From assembly GCA_021814005.1 (NCBI GenBank), contig JAKAJC010000005.1, forward strand, positions 1-63,246: a DNA stretch of 63,246 nt, written 5' to 3'. Below, in pieces: positions 42,405 to 51,298 of this stretch (position 1 is its first letter; each line of letters begins with the position of its first letter). The translations under genes were made by a program, and so were the position numbers. This stretch comes from Microcaldota archaeon (GTDB lineage Archaea; Micrarchaeota; Micrarchaeia; Anstonellales; Anstonellaceae). Below the pieces are notes generated by a model that did no database searches, was not told the DNA's origin, and saw only the letters and a program-made list of their open reading frames with translations.

Positions 42405-45400
42405 ATGCTATTTCTGCGTCGACATCAAGCCGGCGGGCCATGGGGCCTTCGCGGACAGACGATGGTGGAATTCATCATCATTCTCGCGGCTTTGGCCGTG
42501 CTTTCTCTCCTTGTTGCCGGCTTTTTGGGCATATTGCCCAAGAATACGCTGAATGTGCAGATTGAGCAGTCCAAGACATATTGGAGCAGCCAGGCCGCGC
42601 CAATCAAAATCATCGACTGGTCGATGATGACTCTGAACAAGACATCGCCGCAGCTGGCGGTGGCCTCAAACCTGTCGCTGGTTCTTCTCAACCCCACCAC
42701 GCAGGTAATCACCATAGAGAAGGTGCAGATAACGCCAGGCAATTTCAGCCAGATTTATTTTGCTGACGGCACGTGGGCCGGACCGGCAAACGCCCTGTCC
42801 ATCATACTTCACCCCGGAGAGCAGAAGGTCATAGTGGCCCAGCACTGGGAGGAGGGGCCGGCCGCCTTTGTGCCGCCGGAAATTTACCAGTTCGCGCTTT
42901 CATTCGAATATATCAGCGCGTTCTCCTCGCACTCTGTTGAGGCCGGAGTGGTGCCGCTTGTGGGCGGCAACCGCTATTTGCTCGGAGACCCGGGCACAGA
43001 CTGCCCGAACGGGCTTACTTCCTGCGGCAACGGAGTGTGCGCGCCGCCCGACCGCTGCTGTGGAGACGGAGCATGCACTCCGGGGCGCTACTGCTGCGGC
43101 GCAGACTGCTGCCAGGCCAGCCTCGAGCTCTGCCTGAACGGCACGTGCGTGTCTGCAGAAAACTGCACCGCGCCCTCGTTCAAGTGCGGAAACTCGTGCT
43201 GCAATGAAACCCAGATTTGCAATGCTACAACAACCACGTGCCAGTCATGCGCGTCCCCCACTTCGGTTGCCTGCAACACAACCTGCTGCCCCGACGGCCA
43301 GTTCTGCGAAAAGGCAACCAGCAGCTGCACAGCCAGCTGCGACCCGCCCAGCTTCACCTGCCCCTCCGGCTCGTCCAACTGCTGCAACGGCACGCAGTAC
43401 CACTTCTGCAACGCCACAGACGGCGCGTGCCTGGAGTTCTGCGCGCCCGAGAGCGTCTGCGGGCCGGACGTGAACGGCACCACTTTCTGCTGCACAAGCA
43501 CCCAAACATGCAACAATGAAACCAAGCAGTGCGAAAATCTTGCATGCACCGACCCGGGCCAGACATTGTGCAACAGCACCGACGGCAACGTGTCCAACTG
43601 CTGCTCGAACGGGCTGGGATGCGCGAATCTGACAGGCACCTGCTGCGACACGAACACCACCCTCAAGCCCTCGTCGGTTTTGTGCAATTACACCAACATT
43701 ACTGGCAGCTTCTCGGCCTGCTGTCTCGGCATGGACTGCAATTCCTCGTTCGGCTGCTGCGTGGCCGTGGGCAACCTGTGCAACGACACGCTGGGGCTCC
43801 ACTGCTGCGACGGCACAGCCTGCCCGCCCAGCGGCATCTGCCCCTGCAACAGCCAGCAGCCCTGCTGCATGAATCTGGAGGGCGGCTGGTGCAACAGCAC
43901 CAACATTAGCATTGAGCTCAGCTGCTGCAATTCCTCGAATTTGACCTGCTACATACCGGCCGGCCAAACCAACGGAACATGCATCCAGAACACAACCGGC
44001 GGCTGGACATGCCCCGATTCCTCGATACAGTACAGGGCCATGGACGGCTCGTGGAAATGCTGCAGCCCGCCCAATTCCACAAAGATGACTGAATATCAGG
44101 CCAACCCGTATCCTGACTACCGCCAGCTGTGCTGCGAGCCCGGATATTCGCTCGGATATCGCGATATTCGCGACCCTTCCACCGCGATATGCTGCCCGGC
44201 AGGCAGCGTGACATCGGACGGAACGTGCTGCAACAATGTCACCGAGAACATGGCCTGCAATACGGGATATCTTTATTCAGAATGCTGCAAGAACCCCACC
44301 CCGAACTGCACAACAAGCACGCCGTATGACATATGCTGCAATGCAAACACCACAAAGGCGGTTTGCAACGACCCGTCTTTGGGCGAGGTGTGCTGCAATG
44401 ACACCTGCGTGAACGGGGCCGGAATGGGGCCCGCTTACAGCGTTTGCTGCCATGCGCCGAACAATACGGCGGTGTGCAGCGGACCGACGTGCTGCTCTGC
44501 CGCATGCGTGATGTCCGGGGGCACCTCGGTGTGCTGCCCCGGAGTCAACGTGACGGACCCGGGCAGTTCGACGCAATGGGTGTGCGCCGGAGACAAGGAG
44601 TGCTGCAACCACACCTGCAGCGACAAGATTGGCACGCCTGCGATGAGCAGCTTCATGTGCTGCCCCAACGCGACCGACCAAGTGTGCAGCAACAACCAGT
44701 GCTGCGATTCAGCTCTTTTGAAATCCTGCGTTGATGAAAACGGCGGAACAGTCGGCTCGACGGCATGCTGCCCCATTGGTGTGGTGTCGTGCAACGGAAT
44801 ATGCTGCAACGCAACCCAGAGCTGCTCGAGCGAATATGGAACCAAGCAATGCTGCGGCCCCGGAACTAATTTGTGGGACGGGGTGTGCTGCCCGGTTCCT
44901 GCGCAAAAAACATTCGGAAGCCAGCACATCTGCTGCGACGAGATGACGCACGTGTATGATGCTGCCACGGGAACATGCTGCTGGAAAGATGAGGCAACGA
45001 GATTTGCAAACGAAGGCAATGCCAGCGACCCAGTGTGGTTCAACAATGCAGTATCACCCGGTCCCGGAGTTCCGCCTGCCTGCCCCGTAGCCATGTGCTG
45101 CCCATTGAACGGCACTGTTGAAGTCTGTGATGCCACCAATAGCAATAACACACAGGTTTGCTGCCCGCACTTGTGCACCGGAGCGTTGACAGGTGTTTGC
45201 CCGCCCTACAGATATTGCTGCCTCGCAGCACAGCCATATTGCAATTCTGTGAATACACCGAAGCCAGATTGCTGCTCCAACTGTCTTGTTGGCACAGATA
45301 ATCAGCAATACTGCTGTCCTGCCGGAGTCACCAAGGCTTGTGTTGATGCCGCTAGCGGTAATGTGGACTGCTGTGACCCGGCGCAAGGCAAGACGCCTGT

Positions 45401-46478
45401 GCCAAAAAACAGCGAAGACATGCTCTTGAGCGCAAATCATCCGATATGCTGCCCGGCAAATAATATCGTCACCGGTCTGCCCAATGTGGCATACTGCACC
45501 GGCACAGGCAATAATACGTCAGGATGCTGTGACCATCCCTGCACTTATGCTGACAGCGACGTGTCACGCACAAACGGATTCTGCTGCCCGGCCGGCGCAA
45601 CAGTATGCAACGTATCGGTGACAAGCGGAGAGAACAAGATGGGCTGCTGCGCGCCGCCCAATGCCGGCGCCCCCATAGACGGCAATGCCAGCAACAAGAT
45701 GTGCTGCACGCCCGGCAAGCAGACCGCTTACTGCTCGCTCAACGGCACATCAGATGGATGCTGCGGAAATGATTGCACCACTATGACCAAGAACGGCACA
45801 GTATACAATGCCTGCTGCCCGCCTGGCTCATCACTGACATGCGGAGCCACCACGGTAACCACCTGTGACACCGGAAGCATGAAATGCTGCGTTTCGCCAA
45901 AAGTAGCGGTTAACGTCGCACCTGCCGGCACGCTCGGCACGCCCGCAGGCATGAACGTCGCGGCGCCAAAGGAATGTTGCGATAGCGGAGACAGCATTGC
46001 AGTGGCGGCCGACGGAACATACCAGTGCTGCGGAACCGGAACAGGCAAAGTGATTGTGAATGACTCTTACCAAACCAGTACAAGCTACAACTGCTGCACG
46101 CCCGGCGCGGGCGGAACGGCGTTGTCCTGCAATATGCAATGCTGCAATGCTGACACGCAAAAGTGCGCTGGCGGGCAATGCTGCGCAACAAACATGACTG
46201 CCTACAAGTCAGGCACTCCATGGGTTTGCTGCACAACCGGGCAGATACCGATGAACCGTTCATCCTCGCCATTCTGCTGCAGCCTTCCAGGATATGTGTG
46301 CGCCAGACAGGGCAGCCCCGATGTCCAAAACTGCTGCACATATGGCCAGGGATGCGACATACTCACAGGCACCTGTGCTGGCTCGCCGCCGCCAAACACC
46401 TGCCCGTCCGGATTCGAGGGGACTTACCCCAACTGTGTCTACCACTGCCCCACAGGCTCTGACTACTACTATCCGTAG
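42405..46478 (+). CDS. Giant cysteine-rich surface protein with pilin-type signal
   Basis: 1357 residues. The N-terminus GLRGQTMVEFIIILAALAVL is an archaeal class III (type IV pilin-like) signal with the Gly-Gln cleavage site. About residues 45-185 form a beta-rich domain; from about 190 to the end there is an array of short Cys-rich modules, about 55 CC pairs and roughly 200 Cys by hand count, with patterns such as CCNETQxC, CCPDGQFC and CCxxxxxCxxxxC reminiscent of granulin-like knots, plus many NxT/S sequons. It would be an exceptionally disulfide-dense extracellular fibre. An alternative ATG is at 42399. The tail module of the protein at 7.6 kb looks related. Function unknown. Confidence 0.85.
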   Translation: MLFLRRHQAGGPWGLRGQTMVEFIIILAALAVLSLLVAGFLGILPKNTLNVQIEQSKTYWSSQAAPIKIIDWSMMTLNKTSPQLAVASNLSLVLLNPTTQVITIEKVQITPGNFSQIYFADGTWAGPANALSIILHPGEQKVIVAQHWEEGPAAFVPPEIYQFALSFEYISAFSSHSVEAGVVPLVGGNRYLLGDPGTDCPNGLTSCGNGVCAPPDRCCGDGACTPGRYCCGADCCQASLELCLNGTCVSAENCTAPSFKCGNSCCNETQICNATTTTCQSCASPTSVACNTTCCPDGQFCEKATSSCTASCDPPSFTCPSGSSNCCNGTQYHFCNATDGACLEFCAPESVCGPDVNGTTFCCTSTQTCNNETKQCENLACTDPGQTLCNSTDGNVSNCCSNGLGCANLTGTCCDTNTTLKPSSVLCNYTNITGSFSACCLGMDCNSSFGCCVAVGNLCNDTLGLHCCDGTACPPSGICPCNSQQPCCMNLEGGWCNSTNISIELSCCNSSNLTCYIPAGQTNGTCIQNTTGGWTCPDSSIQYRAMDGSWKCCSPPNSTKMTEYQANPYPDYRQLCCEPGYSLGYRDIRDPSTAICCPAGSVTSDGTCCNNVTENMACNTGYLYSECCKNPTPNCTTSTPYDICCNANTTKAVCNDPSLGEVCCNDTCVNGAGMGPAYSVCCHAPNNTAVCSGPTCCSAACVMSGGTSVCCPGVNVTDPGSSTQWVCAGDKECCNHTCSDKIGTPAMSSFMCCPNATDQVCSNNQCCDSALLKSCVDENGGTVGSTACCPIGVVSCNGICCNATQSCSSEYGTKQCCGPGTNLWDGVCCPVPAQKTFGSQHICCDEMTHVYDAATGTCCWKDEATRFANEGNASDPVWFNNAVSPGPGVPPACPVAMCCPLNGTVEVCDATNSNNTQVCCPHLCTGALTGVCPPYRYCCLAAQPYCNSVNTPKPDCCSNCLVGTDNQQYCCPAGVTKACVDAASGNVDCCDPAQGKTPVPKNSEDMLLSANHPICCPANNIVTGLPNVAYCTGTGNNTSGCCDHPCTYADSDVSRTNGFCCPAGATVCNVSVTSGENKMGCCAPPNAGAPIDGNASNKMCCTPGKQTAYCSLNGTSDGCCGNDCTTMTKNGTVYNACCPPGSSLTCGATTVTTCDTGSMKCCVSPKVAVNVAPAGTLGTPAGMNVAAPKECCDSGDSIAVAADGTYQCCGTGTGKVIVNDSYQTSTSYNCCTPGAGGTALSCNMQCCNADTQKCAGGQCCATNMTAYKSGTPWVCCTTGQIPMNRSSSPFCCSLPGYVCARQGSPDVQNCCTYGQGCDILTGTCAGSPPPNTCPSGFEGTYPNCVYHCPTGSDYYYP

Positions 46479-46572
46479 ACGGCCTTTGGGAGCCCCATTT
46501 AAATGCCTCTTTTTATGGCTCATCTTTCCACACAAACCCAGCTTTAGAAACATTTAAATAGGCTGGGGGGCA

Positions 46573-46583
46573 TATATTTATAG
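46573..46583 (+). promoter_or_regulatory. Box A for T9SS-domain protein gene
   Basis: TATATTTATAG about 55 nt before the ATG at 46633, leaving a leader of about 30 nt that includes GGTGAT. A second AT-rich stretch (ATTTAAATA) lies just upstream. Confidence 0.5.
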
Positions 46584-46632
46584 TTCAGATGAGTGGAGGG
46601 AGTGGATACGCTCTCCGTCGTGGGTGATGTTT

Positions 46633-48393
46633 ATGGTGGGTCCTGCATTGATTGGTCCTAACGGCCCGGCGGCCACGCTTAACCAGCAGGCTGATGCAAA
46701 ATTCTTCAGCAAGAACCAAATAGTGAATGAAAAAGTCTTTACATCCAAAATTGATTACAACAAGCTCCTTAGTGAAATCACTCCCAAGATTCCTTTTGGC
46801 AAAATTGACAATATTTTCAAGATGGGAGACTGGGACGTTTATGTCAAAGGCGAGTCAGAGGGCAACTGCGCCCGCGTATCAAAATGCCAGATTAGCCGCG
46901 CATTCTCATTCGGAAACAGGACGGCTGTCGACGGCGTAACATGGGGCCCTGACAAGATATCCTTGTTTGGCGCCATGGACGACAGCACCAGCATCAAGGC
47001 AAACGTCACGGTCATTGAGAATGAGGGCAAACTTAGCATTGTGGCTGAATCTATTGACCCTCTCTGTTTTATCCGCAAGATTATTTTGAGAAACGGCGAA
47101 GCGCCTGAAGTTTATTTGAACAACGGAAAGAAGGACAGCACGGCCACGGGAATTGTTGTTCATTTCGCAGATGTGCAGAAGAGCGGAGACAACATCAGCC
47201 TGACCGCCTCGCTTGAATCTGATTTCGGCACAGGCGCAGTGGTGGACGGACAGAATCCGCTGAAAATCTGGCCAAACTTGAACATCTGGTTTGCAGTTGA
47301 CGTGACAAACGCAACTGCGCAGAATTACATGGAATTGAGCGTGCAGGACACGGTCAAATTCATGCTGCGTGAGAATAAACAATACACCGAAAAGACGAGT
47401 ATAGGGGTTCTTATGGTCAATCCGGTTGAAGGATACACTTATCCGGACAGGACAGATGCGACTATCAATTATTACTATGGCGCAACAGGACGCTTCAAAC
47501 TGCGCAAAGCCATGTACGAATTGGGTATGAGAAAGATGGGAGATGTCAGCCAGAAGAACTACATGCTGACTTCTGGTCATACTACATTGCCAGATTCTGT
47601 GAATGGAATGCCGGTGATGGCAGATTATGGAAACATCAGAGGCCCGCCAATACTGATAGGGGATTTGACCAACCTGAAGTATCCGTTTGACAATGTAAAT
47701 GCGAATTTCTTCAGAACGCTTATGATAAACAACATACGAAAGCAAAGCTTTGTTATTGCACCAATCAGAGGAAACAGCGATCCGGCTAATGTCAATGTCG
47801 GAGACAGTTTAATCATGTTCGAGTTTGAAAAAGCGACCAATGAGGATGGCAAGCCGTATTATCTTCAGGACGTGGACAGGGGAGTGAATGGAAAACTCGA
47901 GTATGTCAAATACACCAATCCCGACGGCTTCACCCCGACATTTACACCGTTTGGCTATGGAACAGACACAACCATGGCCAACAATACAAGAATCCGCGTA
48001 ATCGACAACCGCCACATCATAATCGAAGATGTCACCCCTGAATCCATGAAGGGGGACAGATTCTTTGTTCCGCAGGCTGCCCTCACCCCCTACGCCAAGA
48101 ACGACGACACAACGGGCGTGGGGGTGTATGAGCCAATTGCCCAGACTGCGTCCATTCGCGCCTACCCCAATCCTACCGATGGAATGCTCAATGTTGAAGT
48201 GAGCGCGCAGGGCCAGACTTGGGTTAATTTGGTGGACATGTACGGCCGCGTTGTGAAAAACGTTTACAACGGCCCGGTGAATGAGAAGGACACATTCCCC
48301 CTTGACGCGAGCCAGATTCCGTCAGGAATTTACTTCCTGCAGGTGCGCGGCACAACCAAGTCCGAAGCCATCAAGGTGGAGATAATCCACTAA
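46633..48393 (+). CDS. Protein with C-terminal type IX secretion (Por) sorting domain
   Basis: 586 residues. The last 80 (about 506-586) match the type A sorting domain of Bacteroidetes type IX secretion: IRAYPNPTDGMLNVEV, VNLVDMYGRVVKNVY, LDASQIPSGIYFLQV, ending SEAIKVEIIH. The rest is beta-rich with no family I recognise. No signal peptide is seen, although the sorting domain normally accompanies Sec export. The ATG at 46633 has GGTGAT with a 4-nt spacer, as elsewhere in this window; GTG 46624 or ATG 46627 are alternatives. Codon use is less GC-rich than the neighbouring psmB, hinting at acquisition. Confidence 0.8.
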   Translation: MVGPALIGPNGPAATLNQQADAKFFSKNQIVNEKVFTSKIDYNKLLSEITPKIPFGKIDNIFKMGDWDVYVKGESEGNCARVSKCQISRAFSFGNRTAVDGVTWGPDKISLFGAMDDSTSIKANVTVIENEGKLSIVAESIDPLCFIRKIILRNGEAPEVYLNNGKKDSTATGIVVHFADVQKSGDNISLTASLESDFGTGAVVDGQNPLKIWPNLNIWFAVDVTNATAQNYMELSVQDTVKFMLRENKQYTEKTSIGVLMVNPVEGYTYPDRTDATINYYYGATGRFKLRKAMYELGMRKMGDVSQKNYMLTSGHTTLPDSVNGMPVMADYGNIRGPPILIGDLTNLKYPFDNVNANFFRTLMINNIRKQSFVIAPIRGNSDPANVNVGDSLIMFEFEKATNEDGKPYYLQDVDRGVNGKLEYVKYTNPDGFTPTFTPFGYGTDTTMANNTRIRVIDNRHIIIEDVTPESMKGDRFFVPQAALTPYAKNDDTTGVGVYEPIAQTASIRAYPNPTDGMLNVEVSAQGQTWVNLVDMYGRVVKNVYNGPVNEKDTFPLDASQIPSGIYFLQVRGTTKSEAIKVEIIH

Positions 48394-48458
48394 GGCGGAT
48401 TGACTCAGCCGGAGCAGTAGATTGGCCCGGCCTTGGGTTTTGGCTCCCTCCACTTCCC

Positions 48459-48467
48459 TTTATATAC
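48459..48467 (+). promoter_or_regulatory. Box A for proteasome beta gene
   Basis: TTTATATAC about 107 nt upstream of the psmB ATG, implying a leader of about 80 nt. An AGGTGAT ribosome site lies 5 nt before the ATG. Confidence 0.55.
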
Positions 48468-48569
48468 TTTCGGCTGGCCAGATTGTTGACAAGGGTCTTT
48501 TTCTGGCAAGAGGCACGCCGTGAAAATGGCCTTATCTGCTTGTCCAAAACTACAAACAGGTGATCAGGC

Positions 48570-49214
48570 ATGGAGCAAGAGGCTATTTTGCAGCAAAAGA
48601 TGCAGGCCCTAAAGACGGGCACGACCACGTGCGGCCTTGTCTGCACCGACGGAGTGGTTCTGGCCTCTGACAGAAGGGCGACAATGGGTTACTTCATTGC
48701 CTCAAAAGACGTTCAGAAAGTGTTTCAAATCGACGACAAAATCGCGATGACTGTGGCCGGCTCGGTTGCAGACGCCCAGTTTCTGGTGCGCCTGCTTCAG
48801 GCCGAATGCCGCCTCTACAAGCTGCGCAACGGCAGAAACATGACAACGAAAAACGCTGCGTCGCTTTTGTCCAACATGATGTTCCAGTACAAGATGTTCC
48901 CGTATTGGGTTCAGCTCATAGTGGCCGGATTTGACGAGAAGGGCGAAGTTTATTCGCTCGACCCGCTGGGCGGGGTGACTGAGGAGAAATACACCTCCAC
49001 GGGCTCCGGCTCGCCGGTCGCATACGGCGTGATTGAGAACGGCTACAAAGCAAACGGCGGCGTGAAAGACAACGCTCCGGTGGCCGCCAAAGCCATCGCA
49101 ATGGCCATGCGCCGCGACGCGGCCACAGGCGAATATGTCGACGTGGCGATGATTACCAAGTCGGGATTCAAGCGCCTGGAAAAAAGCGATGTCATCAAGA
49201 TGCTGGAAAATTGA
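48570..49214 (+). CDS. psmB: Proteasome subunit beta
   Basis: A 214-residue Ntn-hydrolase. The first 16 residues are a propeptide (ending LKTG) removed to expose the catalytic Thr17 in TTTCGLVCTDGVVLASDRRATMG, here quoted as TTTCGLVC and SDRRATMG. GSVADAQ and GSGSPVAYG are typical. Twenty-S core particles of two seven-subunit beta rings between alpha rings degrade unfolded proteins. AGGTGAT precedes the ATG. The alpha subunit is not in the window. aCPSF1 follows downstream on the same strand. Confidence 0.96.
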   Translation: MEQEAILQQKMQALKTGTTTCGLVCTDGVVLASDRRATMGYFIASKDVQKVFQIDDKIAMTVAGSVADAQFLVRLLQAECRLYKLRNGRNMTTKNAASLLSNMMFQYKMFPYWVQLIVAGFDEKGEVYSLDPLGGVTEEKYTSTGSGSPVAYGVIENGYKANGGVKDNAPVAAKAIAMAMRRDAATGEYVDVAMITKSGFKRLEKSDVIKMLEN

Positions 49215-49304
49215 TTGCAAAAAGGCAATAATCAGCACAAACAACGGCGAGCCGGCCCGTCTCGTGGCGACACGGGCTTGGACGCCAGTAATTCATTTTC
49301 GTTT

Positions 49305-49324
49305 CTCTCACCAAACAGTGAGAG
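49305..49324 (+). other. Seven-bp hairpin in the aCPSF1 leader
   Basis: CTCTCAC (49305-49311), loop CAAACA, GTGAGAG (49318-49324). It ends 26 nt before the aCPSF1 ATG and just before the ribosome site GAGAGGT. It may be a leader structure or mark the end of psmB transcription. A weaker GCCCGT/ACGGGC stem lies some 40 nt upstream. Confidence 0.5.
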
Positions 49325-49350
49325 CATAAGTTTCAAGAGAGGTTTTTCTA

Positions 49351-51243
49351 ATGGATTTCAAGGAAATTGAAAAGAAGGCGATTGAGCTCATACCGGCGGA
49401 GTGCAAGCTGACAAAAGTCGAGGCAGAAGGCCTTGACGTTGTCATTTATCTCAAGGATTTGCACGCATTTTACGCCAACGACCAGCTGATAAGAAAGCTG
49501 GCCGGCACGCTGAGAAAGAGGGTGCTGATTCGCGCAGACTCAAGCGCATTGGGTGGAGTGGAAGATTCACTCAAAGCCATCCGCGAGATAGTGCCTGCAG
49601 ATGCGGGAGTGTCCGAGGTTAGATTCACGCCCGAATTCGGCGAAGTGATGATTGAAGCCCTCAAGCCCGGTTTGGTCATAGGCAAGGGCGGGGCAACGCT
49701 CAAGGCAATAGTGGAAAGGACGGGATGGGCGCCGCAGGTGCAGCGCCAGCCCACAATGGCCTCCTCGACAGTGAAGGGCGTGCGCGCATCTTTGCAAAAG
49801 GAGGCTGGCACAAGAAAGAAATTCCTTCAGAATTTGGGCAAGAAAATCTGCGGGCCTATTCTCAAATCAGACTATGTCAAGGTAACTGCATTGGGCGGAT
49901 TTCAGGAAGTGGGCCGCTCCTGCGCGCTGGTCGAAACCCCGAATTCGCGCATCATTATAGACTGCGGAATAAACCCCGAATCTTTCGAGCCCACAAAGGC
50001 ATATCCCTATCTCTCGGCCATGAAGCTGGAGCTGGACAAGATTGACGCGGTCGTTATCACGCACGCGCACTTGGACCACTGCGGATTTGTGCCCTATCTT
50101 TTTGCCTACGGATATGACGGGCCGGTCTACTGCACCCCGCCGACAAGGGATTTGATGGTGCTTTTGCAGATGGACTACATCAACCTCACCGCAAGGCAGA
50201 AGGACGGCAACCCGCCTTATGGAGTGAAAGACATCCAGAAGCAATTGGCCCACACAATATGCTTTGACTACGGCGAAGTGATGGACATCACGCCCGAAGT
50301 GAAGCTGACATTTTACAACGCGGGCCACATTCTTGGCTCGGCGCAGGTGCATCTTCACATCGGCGACGGACTGCACAACCTCGTGTTCACCGGCGACATC
50401 AAGTACGGATTCACAAGATTAACGGACCAGGCGTCGGTGCAGTTCCCGCGCCTTGAAACACTTTTCATGGAATCAACATACGGCGGGCGAAATGACGTCA
50501 TGCCGAGCAGGTTTGACACCGAAAAAAGGCTTACCGAGCTCGTGCGCGCAGTAATTCAGCGCAAGGGCAAAGTGCTTATCCCAGTCTTCTCTGTCGGACG
50601 CTCTCAGGAGCTGATGATGGTGATGGAGGAGCTGGCCGCAAGATTCCCGGACCTCAACTTCCCCGTCTATATTGACGGCATGGTGCTGGAGGCCTCGGCA
50701 ATCCACACCGCATATCCCGAATATTTGAGGCACAACATCCAGCGCAGGGTGCTTTCCAATGACTCGCCGTTCGAGTCCAAGATTTTCCTGCCTGCCAAGG
50801 GCGAGAGAAAAGACATTGTGGAGGGAGACCCGTGCGTTATTCTGGCCCCGTCCGGCATGATGACGGGAGGGCCGGTGCTTGACTACTTCCATATGATGGC
50901 CGAGGAGCCCAAGAACGCGCTCTTCTTTGTCGGATATCAGTCGAGCTTGTCAGTGGGCAGAAAAATCCAGCGGGGCTTGAAGGAAATTCCGGTCATGGGA
51001 GATGACGGCCGCACGCAGAGCATCAAGATAGGGATGGAAGTGGACACTGTTGAAGGATTCTCCGGCCACTCCGACCGAAATCAATTGATGCACTTTGTCA
51101 AGGCGATAAGGCCCAGCCCGCAGAGGATTTTCACCCTGCACGGGGATGAAAACAAGTGCGAGGATTTGGCCCGCAGCATTTCGCGCTCGTTCAATATTGA
51201 ATGCAGGTCTCCAATGGATTTGGACAGCATCAGGCTGCGCTAG
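49351..51243 (+). CDS. aCPSF1: aCPSF1: KH-domain beta-CASP ribonuclease (transcription termination factor)
   Basis: A 630-residue archaeal CPSF73/100 homologue. N-terminal KH-like domains (to about 180) include VIGKGGATLKAI; the metallo-beta-lactamase part has HAHLDHCG near residue 238, GHILGSAQVHLHIG and FTGDIKYG; the beta-CASP part has FSVGRSQE, the PSGMMTGG motif and a final FSGHSDRNQ. It cleaves RNA 3-prime ends at U-rich sites and acts as the archaeal termination factor with endo- and 5-prime exonuclease activity. Full length for the family. Confidence 0.97.
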   Translation: MDFKEIEKKAIELIPAECKLTKVEAEGLDVVIYLKDLHAFYANDQLIRKLAGTLRKRVLIRADSSALGGVEDSLKAIREIVPADAGVSEVRFTPEFGEVMIEALKPGLVIGKGGATLKAIVERTGWAPQVQRQPTMASSTVKGVRASLQKEAGTRKKFLQNLGKKICGPILKSDYVKVTALGGFQEVGRSCALVETPNSRIIIDCGINPESFEPTKAYPYLSAMKLELDKIDAVVITHAHLDHCGFVPYLFAYGYDGPVYCTPPTRDLMVLLQMDYINLTARQKDGNPPYGVKDIQKQLAHTICFDYGEVMDITPEVKLTFYNAGHILGSAQVHLHIGDGLHNLVFTGDIKYGFTRLTDQASVQFPRLETLFMESTYGGRNDVMPSRFDTEKRLTELVRAVIQRKGKVLIPVFSVGRSQELMMVMEELAARFPDLNFPVYIDGMVLEASAIHTAYPEYLRHNIQRRVLSNDSPFESKIFLPAKGERKDIVEGDPCVILAPSGMMTGGPVLDYFHMMAEEPKNALFFVGYQSSLSVGRKIQRGLKEIPVMGDDGRTQSIKIGMEVDTVEGFSGHSDRNQLMHFVKAIRPSPQRIFTLHGDENKCEDLARSISRSFNIECRSPMDLDSIRLR

Positions 51244-51298
51244 ATTCGATTCGGCTGCGATAAAGCGATTCGGTTAGCCTGCGCTAATAAAAAAATTC

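Noticed and set aside
42325-42552. 75-codon frame overlapping the start of the giant Cys-rich gene
   Set aside because: It has no start signals and is out of frame with the clear pilin-type signal sequence.
43088-45178. Several 200-250-codon minus-strand frames inside the Cys-rich giant
   Set aside because: They arise from the repeated TGC/AAC codons read backwards; composition is unlike any real gene here.
46591-46629. Mini-frame MSGGSGYALRRG upstream of the T9SS-domain gene
   Set aside because: It starts near the expected transcription start and ends over the GGTGAT site, but has no ribosome site; too little evidence to call a leader peptide.
46633-48393. Assembly contamination from a bacterium as explanation for the T9SS domain
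   Set aside because: The gene uses the same box A and GGTGAT start signals as its archaeal neighbours and lies between them with normal spacing, so a chimera is not favoured; read mapping is still the decisive test.
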